Below, piece after piece: positions 1 through 9,358 of a stretch of DNA of 19,011 bases (its first letter is position 1; every line of letters begins with the position of its first letter). The notes beneath the pieces were generated by a model. The model had not been told where the DNA came from, searched no databases, and worked only from the letters and a program-made list of their open reading frames with translations. The stretch is from Bremia lactucae (lineage: Eukaryota > Oomycota > Peronosporomycetes > Peronosporales > Peronosporaceae). The stretch is from NCBI RefSeq assembly GCF_004359215.1, contig NC_090610.1:11388952-11407962 (forward strand), given 5' to 3'. The position numbers and the translations under genes are program-made.

Positions 1-125
1 ACCTTAAAGAGAAGTCTTCCTCTGCACTACTAGCGTACGTGAAATAACGTAAGGCACCACTCGCAACTGAAGCAGTGCGAAGTGGACTTGTACTGAAACA
101 GTACAAGTCGTAGTGCCCCGTTACA
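1..125 (+). repeat. LTR retrotransposon, 3' end of an LTR (truncated by window start)
   Basis: These bases match the last ~124 bases of the complete LTR at 18188-18641 at roughly 90% identity by eye, in the same orientation. The copy ends in CCCCGTTACA (116-125), the same terminus as the other LTR. The sequence after it (gtttaacagc...) does not resemble the primer-binding site that follows the right-hand LTR. This is therefore a 3' LTR of an element lying to the left, or a solo LTR, rather than a 5' LTR. It carries the same perfect 11-bp hairpin (GACTTGTACTG / CAGTACAAGTC, 85-109) near its 3' end. Confidence 0.85.
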
Positions 126-688
126 GTTTAACAGCTCACAGAGTCGTACAAGCTATTAAAGCTATATGAATCCTAGTTCAAGGGAATCAGGGGTTCGTAG
201 AACCAAGTGGCAACTAGCACCCGAGAGTATGTACCTAAGAGAGGCTTCTGTCTATCACAGATCAATGCGCAAGTCTTACGAAGGCACTAGATGCTTCAAG
301 ATCAGAAGAGAAACTGCACTTTATTTAATTATTTAAACCTAAAACCCTACCCTAGCTAATTTGAAAATAGATTTCGGTCGCCAGATTTATATCTGGCGGC
401 CACATTTGTTACTCATAATAAATGGGACTTAAGTAATTAAAGGGTATATTATCCATAAAGTAAATGTAGCACGACAACGGTTCGCCAACTAAGCCCATTA
501 CATGATGACCCAGCGGACACGGGTTCGATTCCCGCACCGAACAGTTGAATTGGAACAGACTTTTCGATACCCTTGGGACCCGGGTATCGTTTAGACCGAC
601 TTTTAACTGATCACATTGTTTAGTGATTGACGGTGAAAGGTGAATTTACGAGCATTTGTACTAAATAAGGAATAAATAAAAAAATAAA
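126..688. other. Intergenic flank with small ORF, two hairpins and a tRNA-like segment
   Basis: No recognisable gene. A 56-codon ORF starts at ATG 166 and stops at 334-336; its basic product matches nothing I know and it may be chance or a retroelement remnant. An imperfect 11-bp hairpin built on GCCAGAT/ATCTGGC lies at 376-401. A second hairpin, CGATACCC/GGGTATCG with a 9-nt loop, lies at 565-589. The tRNA-like segment at 480-543 is listed separately. The rest is AT-rich, with a run of A-rich sequence just before the next gene. Confidence 0.4.
480..543 (+). other. tRNA-like 3' half / pol III B-box, possible SINE or tRNA relic
   Basis: GGGTTCGATTCCC at 521-533 is a perfect T-arm/B-box (GGTTCGANTCC) with a 4-bp stem. 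It is followed by CGAAC (538-542), which can pair with GTTCG at 480-484 like an acceptor stem. The span is only ~63 nt. The remaining acceptor pairs fail, and no D-arm, anticodon arm or well-placed A box is visible. I read this as a degenerate tRNA or the head of a tRNA-derived SINE, not a functional tRNA. Confidence 0.35.
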
Positions 689-700
689 TCATTTTACTCG
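689..700 (+). promoter_or_regulatory. Oomycete initiator-like motif upstream of the thioredoxin-fold gene
   Basis: TCATTTTACTCG lies about 45-55 nt before the chosen ATG at 743 and fits the oomycete initiator pattern YCAYTYY, which is known to sit 50-100 nt or less upstream of starts. It is identified by pattern only. Confidence 0.4.
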
Positions 701-742
701 CGCGTGTATCTCGTAAGCATTTTAAATCGTAATTGGTACGTC

Positions 743-1837
743 ATGGCTCGCGGACAAGCTGGTGGTGCGCAGTCGAGCTCTTACAAGGAAATGAAGCTTT
801 TTTTGCGCAATCGAATGTGGCGCGATTATTTGTGTGCACTCGTTTCTGTAGGTGTTATAGTCGTTGCGCTATTCGGCTCGGCATTTCTACAGTTCTCGAC
901 GTCGCCAGACCACGTGTACCGAATTGAGGTAACCGACTCGGTGTTAATGAAGCGCGTTTTCCACTCCGGAGAACCCTGGGTTGTATTGTGCTTAAGTCCG
1001 GATGAACTTCTACCCGAGGTATTTGATAAGGCGTCGTCACGCCTGGCAGGAAAGAGTTTTGCGGGTGTGCTAGATTGCAAGCAGAAGCTGCCGACATCAG
1101 GCAAGTCAGTGCTGAAGCGATACAGCATAAGAAGCAGTGTATCGCCTACTGTTTTTACGGTTGCCAATGGAAAGAAGCCTAAACAAGTTTATCTTGACTA
1201 CTTGCAGTCGGCCATAGCATTGGCCAAGCATGTTACGGAACGAAACAAGCCTTCGATGCAGCAGGTTCAGACCTCGGCGCAATTGGAGAAGCGGTGCCTG
1301 TCTAAGTCCAATTGTATGCTTTTTTTACGTGGCCATAGATTTAAACGTCAAGAAAAGCTGTGGATTGACAAGCTTATGGACAAGCATCGTCTGATGACAT
1401 TCGCTTGGCTTGATTCGACGAGCTTGAGGCTATCGCTTGAGAGCATGCTGCCAAATGCTCAAAACGATAAGCACCGTATAGTGTTCTTCCAGCGGCAGCA
1501 TGACCTTGGTCAGAGCAAGAAAGTACTAGCAGCCAAGGCATTTCGTGGACATGTTTTTGACGAAACGTCTGTGAGGAAGTTTTTGGTACAGTGTGCTCAA
1601 GAAAAAGATTTTACACCGCTGAAAAAGGCTGTCAAAATTTCACGTTTAGAGAAGGTTCGCCAATCTTCGCAGCCAGGTCATCATCGCGAGTACAGACACG
1701 CCAATGGTCGGCATCATCATGGTAATGCTGAGCGGGATCAAGAGAAGGAACTGAAAGACAACGACGCCTATTATTTTTCGCAACACAAAAGTCAAGACCA
1801 CGACGTCGAAGATTCGAGCTCATTTGATGATGCCTAA
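743..1837 (+). CDS. Membrane-anchored thioredoxin-fold protein (single exon, 364 aa)
   Basis: The start chosen is the ATG at 743, in good context (cgtcATGGc); an in-frame ATG at 704 would add 13 residues. Residues 28-51 are a hydrophobic segment preceded by basic residues, suggesting a signal anchor with the rest in the ER/secretory lumen. Residues ~60-165 have thioredoxin-fold spacing: a strand WVVLC (79-83), then FAGVLDC, then a YSIR...SPTVF segment (134-138) carrying the usual cis-Pro, and G-K-K-P-K. The active-site CXXC is absent: only one Cys follows the strand. A second, weaker thioredoxin-like unit starts near residue 175 with a CLSKSNC pair. The C-terminus is rich in His, Lys, Asp and Glu. 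With no CXXC, a chaperone or scaffold role is more likely than oxidoreductase activity; this is inference. I do not recognise a named family. The frame continues open for 13 acidic codons after the TAA (see findings). Confidence 0.7.
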   Translation: MARGQAGGAQSSSYKEMKLFLRNRMWRDYLCALVSVGVIVVALFGSAFLQFSTSPDHVYRIEVTDSVLMKRVFHSGEPWVVLCLSPDELLPEVFDKASSRLAGKSFAGVLDCKQKLPTSGKSVLKRYSIRSSVSPTVFTVANGKKPKQVYLDYLQSAIALAKHVTERNKPSMQQVQTSAQLEKRCLSKSNCMLFLRGHRFKRQEKLWIDKLMDKHRLMTFAWLDSTSLRLSLESMLPNAQNDKHRIVFFQRQHDLGQSKKVLAAKAFRGHVFDETSVRKFLVQCAQEKDFTPLKKAVKISRLEKVRQSSQPGHHREYRHANGRHHHGNAERDQEKELKDNDAYYFSQHKSQDHDVEDSSSFDDA

Positions 1838-2347
1838 GACGACGTACTTGACCTCGACGCATATGTTGACAATGAGTGATACTCACATGTTGCACTAAGA
1901 CTAATGAATTACTACAGCAAGGATGATATTAGTCGAATGGTGCTACGTATTCTATTGTAGTAGCGCAATGGGCTATATTGCGTGTAACATGGAAATCCTT
2001 TCTTTACACTGTATATCTGCGGTGCGGTCGTTTCTTACAGGGTGGCTCTAGGCGTCGATTCGGCAAGATAGAGCGATTTTTACGCTTGCCCAACACATAG
2101 GTTGGATTACTCTCTTTAACAGCTTGAAGAGGTTGACGAAGGGAACAATTCATGATACCATAATTGTCCAAATTCGACTGATCCAAGTGGGACCGCATAC
2201 TTGATGTGTCTCCATTACACCCACAAAATTTTACTTTAGTACACGCTGATAAATTTTGAGACTAAATAAACAGATTTTTATTAAATTTTACCAGACGATT
2301 AAAGAGAAGTGACGCAATTTCATTCTAATTTGTGTCAGCACAACGAT
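1838..2347. other. Intergenic region between thioredoxin-fold gene and myosin
   Basis: The first 39 nt (1838-1876) remain open in the frame of the upstream gene, ending in TGA 1877-1879. The remainder holds no convincing gene. A 64-codon open frame on the minus strand (2198-2004) has no start context or family resemblance I can support. The last ~150 bases are AT-rich promoter-like sequence. Confidence 0.5.
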
Positions 2348-2373
2348 TCATTTCTCAGATAGCTCACTTTCTT
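2348..2373 (+). promoter_or_regulatory. Two oomycete initiator-like motifs before the myosin gene
   Basis: TCATTTCT at 2348 and TCACTTTC inside GCTCACTTTCTT (2362-2373) both fit the oomycete Inr consensus YCAYTYY. They lie 62 and 46 nt upstream of the ATG at 2410, the usual distance for oomycete transcription starts. The second also resembles the longer 16-nt core element beginning GCTCATTYY. Assignment is by pattern only. Confidence 0.5.
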
Positions 2374-2409
2374 GGGTCGTATTGAAGAACCAGTAATTTT
2401 TTGCGAGTG

Positions 2410-5400
2410 ATGGCGGAGAAGCGGACGGTGCACCGCGAGGGCGAGAAAATGTGGTGCCCAGAGCCTCGCAATTTATGGCAATTGGGCACCGTGGTAGAAG
2501 TCGTTGGCGAGAAATTGCTCGTACAACTTCCTGGCGCTGATGCAGAGCAGCAGTTTGGCACGGAGCAAGTTCATCCGTACGACCCGACGCATTCGATGGA
2601 CCTGACAAATGTAGCCGAAATGGACAATTTACACGAAGCGCCACTGCTAGATCTACTGAGACGCCGCTACCTCGAGGACAAGATCTACACGTATACTGGC
2701 GATATCCTTATCTCTATTAACCCCTACAAGAACATTTCAATGCTATACAATATTTCAGAGCTTGACTCAAATGAGAGACTTAATAATCAGATGCCGCACG
2801 TCTACTCGACTGCCCACGGGGCCTACCACACCATGATGAAAGACGGCAAATGTCAGTCCATCCTCGTGTCCGGAGAGAGTGGCGCGGGCAAGACAGAAGC
2901 TTCAAAGTACATGATGCGGGTTCGTCAGAATAGCTTTTATTACTATCGTAGCTTCTAAGGATCTGAAACTTATTTGCGATCATGTCAAGTATTTAGCGAA
3001 CATTTCTGAAATTGGCAGAAATACCTCAAGAGTACACGAAGACAAGTCAACGGTAGAGCAGTGTGTATTACAAAGCAATCCGTTGCTTGAAGCCTTTGGT
3101 AATGCTAAGACCATTCGCAATGACAATAGTAGTCGATTTGGAAAATTTATCAAGATTTACTACGACGCAGACGGAACCATCTCGGGGGCTACGACAAGCC
3201 ACTTTTTATTGGAAAAAAGTCGCATTGTCGGAAGTGCCGAATCAGAGCGTAACTATCACATTTTTTATCAACTCTGTGCAGGATTATCGTCAACAGAAAA
3301 GGACACTTTAAAATTAAAGCCTGCGAGCCACTTTAACTTTCTGAATCAAGGGGGTTGTTTTTATGCTTCAGACATCAATGACAAGAAGGACTTTAAGACG
3401 CTTGTGGAAGCCATGAGCACAGTTGGTATTCAGCCAGATTTGCAACGCACTATATTTCGTCTTGTTGCGTGCGTCCTGCATCTTGGTAACATCGAGTTTA
3501 TCGAAAATGCCAAAAATGAGTCTGAAATCGCGCATCCAGAGGACGTGAAACATTTGGCTGAGCTTATGATGGTCACATCTGATGAGCTCGATTTTGCGCT
3601 CACTAAGCGAACAATGTCTGCTGGCGCACGTGGATCAGTCGCAGAGATTTCGCTAACGGCTGTCGAGTCTGCCAAGTCGCGTAATGGACTAGCGAAAGAC
3701 ATGTTTAGCAAAATCTTTGACTGGTTGGTGTTTCAAATTAATAAGTCGACAGCTAACGTCGGTAATAACTCTGCCATCGGTGAAGGCTCCAGGTTTATTG
3801 GTATACTGGATATATTTGGATTTGAAAGCTTGCAAGTGAATTCCTTCGAGCAGCTCTGTATTAATTATACGAACGAAATGCTTCAGCAGCAATTCAATCA
3901 GCATGTATTTGTGTATGAACAGGAAGTATACGTTGAAGAAGGTATTGACTTTTCTCGTCTAGAGTTCAAAGACAATGGTCCGTGTCTTGACTTGATTGAC
4001 AAAAAGCCTTTGGGTATCCTGCCACTTTTAGACGAACAAGGAATGCTCGGTCGCCGTGCAAGTGATGAAATCTTTATTCAAAAGCTTCATCAAACACATT
4101 TGCAGAAAGGCAAGGTTCGAGAAGGTTCTGTAATTTATTACTCAAAGCCAAGATTCACTGCGGACGAGTTTGTAATACATCACTATGCTGGTGAGGTGAC
4201 ATATAATATCAATGGATTTTTGGAAAAGAATGACGATTCGCTGCACAACGATCTAATTTTGCTCATGGATAGCTCAAAGTGCTCATTTCTGCGCACATTA
4301 TATCCGCTCGCTCAGGCGAATGCGGCTTCTGGCGGAGCAAATCCACGCACACCCATTCGAAAAATGGGCAACAAAATGACTGGCACAATGACCGTTGGCC
4401 GGAAATTTCGCGATCAGATGGCCAGTTTGATGATGGAACTTAAGGTTACAACACCGTCCTTTGTGCGTTGTGTCAAGCCAAACAATTTACGCTTTCCAAC
4501 AGGCTGGAACGCCGAGCTGATACTCAATCAGCTGATTTATCTAGGTGTCATGGAAACTGTGCGAATTCGACGATCCGGATTTCCGGTTCGGCGCCTTTTC
4601 AGAGATTTTTGCGATAAGTATCAAATTTTGACGCGCACAGTTGCAAAGGATGAGCGGTGCCAGATGACAGATAAAGATCACTGTGAAATCATTCTTCGCT
4701 CCATCCCTCGTGAAAGTTGGCAGCTTGGGCACAAGAAAGTTTTTCTTCGAGATCGTCAGCTGCGCATTTTGGACAGCAAAGCGCGAAAAATCATCCACGA
4801 GGCCGCAATTCTCGTTCAAAAGCACTTTCGCGGGCGAGTTCAACGTCGAAAATATCTAGACATGCGCGAGAAGGCCATTCGAATCCAGTCCGTCTTTCGA
4901 ATGCTTTTGGCAAGACGGCTGTATCAGCTGATGCGTCACCGTATAACTCTACTTAATGCAGTTACAAGGCAATTTCTTCAACGACGCAAATATCAGCGGC
5001 TGCGTAGGGCAACAATTTTCGTACAAAGTCACGCACGGGGCAATGCTGCTCGTAAGTATGCGCTCTATCTTCGCGTGTCCCCTGCTGCTGCAATAAAAAT
5101 CCAAGCCCAGGTGCGAAGCCACCTATGTCGCAAGCGTTTTTTAAAGCAAAAGCATGCCGCGGACAGGGTTGCAAATGCACGCAAAATGTACCGACAGCGG
5201 GCCAAATTCTTGGAGATGCGTGACGCGGCAAACTTGATTGCTTCTCGGCACAAAGTCTACGCTGCACGCAAAAAGTATTGTGATATGAAGAAGGCAGCCG
5301 TCATTTTGCATGCTGCGGGACGTGGCTATATTGCTCGAATTAAGTATGGCAAATCGGCCCGCATGCGCGCCATTGCACGCAACCGAGCCCAGATTCAAAT

Positions 5401-8113
5401 TGCTCGAGTTACTCGAGGTTTTCTGGCACAACGTCAGTTTCAAGTATGTCGCCGGCGCATCATTATGATCCAAGCTCGCGTTCGAGCAAATCGCGTTCGA
5501 ACAGAGTATCTTAAAGGTAGAAAAGCTACCATAAACTCTCAAGCTATGATTCGACGCTTACTTGTTCGGCGCAAATTTCTGCGTGAGAAGAAAATGGCTA
5601 CTCGAATTGAAGCGTTTGGGCGAATGGTTATATATCGTCAGCGGTATCACGATAAACGCATGAACATTATTTTATTACAGTCGCTCTGGCGAATGCACTG
5701 GAATCGTAAGAAATATCGGAAATGTGTGCGTCAGATAATATTATTGCAATCACTTTGGCGGTGCCATGCTCACGCACAAAAGTATCGTAAAACGAGAAGA
5801 ATGATCATCACGATTAAAGCATTTTTACGCATGGCCATTGCGCGTACCAGCTACTTAAAAATGCGATCAGCAGCGTGCGTGGTGCAAAATGCTATACGAA
5901 CGTTCTTGGGTCGTCGACGATACATTCGTTGTCGTCATGGGGTGGTGAAAACTCAGACACTATACCGTGGCTACGTGCTGCGCAAAAAGTATCACCAGTC
6001 AAGACGTCAAATTATTATGATTCAAAACGTATATCGCCAGAAAAAATTCCGCGCACTTGCAGCTGTTCGACGTCGTTCCATGGCGCGTGTGCTCGGAGTG
6101 ATTCAAATCTACCTATCTCGCTTGCGCATGCGTAAACGCACACAAGCTCTGTTTGGTGCTGCCAACTCTTATGACTTGGCAAAGATCTTGCGAATTGCTC
6201 AGGAGATGCCGGGGATGTTGCGTGTGCGCGACCGTGAGCATGAAATGATGTCGATAGCTCATGTAGCAGCAAAAAATGGAGACCTGAATCTGGCACGATT
6301 TATTTTGGAAGAAAACTCACAACTTGAAGACCTTGTCTTTAGTAAGGATACAACGGGAAGTACACCACTGCACTACGCAAGCCGGCTAGCTCATTTAGAT
6401 ATGATACGTTTACTTTCCAAAGTCGCAAATCGCCACTACAACTTTGGTGCACACTTTAATTACGGCGGGAATCGTATACGAAGCGCAAGTAGTGCTAGCA
6501 CTGCCAGCGACGACTCCCGCGAATTGAAACTTCGGGCTATATCTTGCGCAAGTACGGCATCCATGACGACAGTATTGTCTCGATCTCCATCAAAGTCAAT
6601 GAATCTGGCGAACTTCAATTCCTTTAAATCGCACACGCGGACTAAACCATCGGCTTCGTTTTCGATGCAACCAGCTTTTCAACCTGGAGACCACAATGCG
6701 CCGAAGCGCCATGGCCGCCGCACTCTTGTATCATCAAAGACGGAAACGAGTCGACGTTTGTCATCGTCTTCTTGCGGGCTTCCATCGGTGCTTCCTGCAA
6801 CACTTCAAATTAAAGTGTACAAGGAAGGTTACCTGCGCAAAATTAGCGGTGATCGCCGCGCCTCAAAGCGCTATGTTATAGTGGACGAAGTCTGTTTGTC
6901 CTACTACAAGAGTGAGATGGACAAAATCCCGTTGATGGTTGTTGAGCTTTGTGATGCCATGATTAAACGCATGTCGGACGTAGACTTTTGTTTCAAAATT
7001 CAATCACCACGTCTTAAGAGCTCTAGAAATATCGATGGTACTCTTTCATTTGGTGCCGACTCGGAAAAGGTAGTACACGAATGGATGCTTGCGATTCGCA
7101 AAGTCCATGGGGTCCGTGTAGTCACAACGAATCCTCCAAACCACAACATGATTTGCATAGATACTGGACTTCGTCGCGAATACGTCAGTATGCAAAACAA
7201 ATTGGGTTTCACCCCTTTGCACTTGGCAGTCCAAAATGATGAAGATGAAGGTTTTGAAGCCGTGAAAGCATGCGTCTGGCTAATTGAGAATGGTGCAGAC
7301 CCAAACGCGATCGATGTAAATGGGGACACTGCATTGCATTATGCAGTGGAATTGGAACGCTTTGATCTCGTGGAAACTCTTATGAAGCGTGGTGCCAACT
7401 CGAGTATAAAAAACCTCAAGGGTCTATCGGCTTTGGAAATTGCTGAAGATGAAGATTTGATAAAAATTCTTAGTGCATCATACAATGCCTTCGGAGTAGA
7501 AGAATTTTCAGCTGTGTCTGGATTACCCCTCGCTGACGGACTTGAACCATTGAAGCTGACCTCACTCACTTCATCGCTTTTACCTCCACCGGAAAGATTG
7601 CACGACAGCACATACGTGTCTGTATTCTTGGGTGCTATTGCAGTGGCCACTGGTCCCATAATGGAGACGCCACATTATAAGCTTTACATTATGGATTGTA
7701 GGGGTGCTGTTATTGACACGGCTCAACGCACTCCCACGTCGCTAATTCAGACAGGAGGCAACTACTGGTGGTTCGGCAATACGTGGTATTTGCAAACACC
7801 ACTTGAACATTTAAAAGATGGTAAGACATTACTATTTTTGTGTTACGGTTTGCTTCTAGTCGATGTACTGATGACAAATCGTCAAATGTATATCCCAGGT
7901 TGTGTTGCAGTGGTGGAGCTCCGACATCGGAGTCTTGTAACGCTCGAAGTTGAAGTAGGCTGCTGGACGTTCTTTCACTTGGACTTGAGCAAGATTACTA
8001 CAGCACCAGCCACCTTTGAAATGTATGCACCGCCTGTAGATCCACTCAGCAAAATCCTTGCTCGTATTCCAGGCGACTCTTTTCTTCAGGCTGAACTAAA
8101 CGTATCCTTGTAA
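2410..8113 (+). CDS. Oomycete unconventional myosin: motor, ~18 IQ motifs, ankyrin-PH-ankyrin tail, C2-like end
   Basis: Actin-based ATPase motor. Model: exons 2410-2919, 2990-7820 and 7899-8113, giving about 1851 aa. Intron 1 (2920-2989, 70 nt, donor GTTCGT) restores the motor sequence YMMR-YLAN. Intron 2 (7821-7898, 78 nt, GTAAGA...CCCAG, branch-like CTGAT) is in-frame and stop-free; without it the protein is 1877 aa. Visible motifs: P-loop GESGAGKTE (residues 155-163), switch I NDNSSRFGKF (214-223), switch II DIFGFES (444-450), FVRCVKPNN, and converter LGHKKVFLRD near 750. Residues ~775-1220 hold 18-19 IQ-like repeats of ~23 aa, so a very long light-chain-binding lever. Two ankyrin repeats lie at ~1255-1320, a PH domain at ~1446-1547 (YKEGYLRKIS...), and further ankyrin repeats at ~1574-1665. 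The last ~150 residues look C2-like (weaker). The ankyrin-PH-ankyrin tail with a long neck matches what I recall of a Phytophthora-specific myosin class (XXXI); the class number is from memory. The tail suggests membrane/phosphoinositide cargo. The ATG at 2410 is preceded by Inr-like motifs. It is convergent with IMP4, 146 bp apart. Confidence 0.95.
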
Positions 8114-8259
8114 GTTCCTATGCCGGACTGTTGTCCACAAAGAGTTTACATGTGGTATACGATGGCTTGGAAAAAAATTACTTTAACAGATGCAAAACGC
8201 GTCAATAGTTTGCCTTTTTCAGGTATCTATATTTTTGCAAATAGAGCTACTAACACCTA

Positions 8260-9259
8260 CTACAAAACTCGGCGTTTCTTAGCAGAATTCATGTACGGCC
8301 GCAAGACCCACTCATTCTCCGCCTCTTTCTGATCGAGGGTACCAAGCTTCACCTGGTATAGCTGCAGCTCGAAGCGAGGACCGCACTCTTGCAGCTCCAC
8401 CTCTCGCCCTGTCACCTTGAAAACATGGTGACGGAACGACACATAATCATTGTCATTAGATAGTGTGATAACTCGTTTGGCATCTGGCTTGGGTACAGGG
8501 AACATGTGCTTGAGGATGTTTGCAACGCGTTGACCAAGTGGCGTTTCAAATTGATTAAAAATGAGGTGTGGATACGCCTCCGAGATGGTAGCGCGGTCCT
8601 CGATATCGTGACGCAGCACCGTGTTGCTTATAGAAAAGTAGGCTGTTGGCCCGTATGGCAAATGACACACTACCAAGCCATCTATAAATATAAACACAGA
8701 GCGTCAACAGGTCAACAGGTCAATGTTTCGAAACCCCACCGATAGCCTACCTGGCTCGCCGCGAGTCTCCGTAACCAATAGCAGATCTGTATAGTCGTTC
8801 GATCTTGCGCTTTCCACGAGCTGCAATAGAGCTTAATTTAAATAAATCCCGAGAGCTATGCGTGCAAAGATTAGATTGTAGGCTTACGTCTCCAATAGTG
8901 TGGGCGCCACGATTAAGGCGGATAGCGTTGGGAAAGATAAGGCGAATTTCCTGCGCAAATTGCTTAAGCCTAGAGCTTGGATCACGTGATGTAGTGATAG
9001 CAATTTTAGGATCAAACATGCCTGCATTCTTGTATTCGTCGTCAATGTGGTTTATCGGCTTCTCGTGGGCCTCATCTTCATACTCCATTTCGTATCGTAG
9101 CTTGGATTCAACGCGGCGCAGCTCCGTTGGAATAGCCTTGCCACTGCGAATGGCCTCCTTGAGCTGCTGCTTATGTTCATACAGCGAGCGCTCTTTACCC
9201 TCCAGGCCCTTACGGTACAGGTACTCACGGCGCAGACGCACATTACGCCGAACTGACAT
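8260..9259 (-). CDS. IMP4: IMP4, U3 snoRNP protein (Brix domain)
   Basis: IMP4 is a component of the U3 snoRNP/SSU processome that acts in the nucleolus in early pre-18S rRNA processing by helping U3 pair with the pre-rRNA. Model on the minus strand: exons 9259-8888, 8820-8751 and 8681-8260, giving 287 aa (human IMP4 is about 291). Introns are 67 nt (GTAAGC...GCAG) and 69 nt (GTAGGC...ATAG). The joins give ...AHTIGD-LVESARSNDYTDLL... and ...RGEP-DGLVVCHLPYGP..., matching the Brix domain. Other signatures: REYLYRKG at the N-terminus, TTSRDPSSRLKQFA, GPTAYFSISN, LRHDI, FPVPK, FRHHVFK, GPRFELQLYQVKLGT and a basic end KKRRVL. The ATG at 9259 is the first Met consistent with family N-termini (M-S-V-R-R-N). 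The second intron contains a tiny duplication of gtcaacag. The gene is tandem with and 99 bp downstream of the nucleotidyltransferase gene. Confidence 0.96.
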
Positions 9260-9358
9260 TGCAAAGCAGACTTTTGATACTCCGTCCAACCAATTGAGTA
9301 CTTTACTACAATTAGTATATTACAATAATATTTAATAGCAAAAATTAATGGTTCGTTC

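Noticed and set aside
3083..3083. Myosin split into two separate ORFs (2401-2958 and 3083-8113)
   Set aside because: A 70-nt GT-AG intron at 2920-2989 joins them exactly at the conserved motor sequence; 2401 and 3083 are TTG codons, not starts.
7821..7859. 39-nt intron alternative (GTAAGA...CTTCTAG) in the myosin tail
   Set aside because: It is also in-frame, but the 78-nt version has a branch-like CTGAT, typical length and a better protein join.
8702..8722. Duplicated gtcaacag in IMP4 intron 2
   Set aside because: A two-copy 8-bp duplication in an intron; no function supportable.
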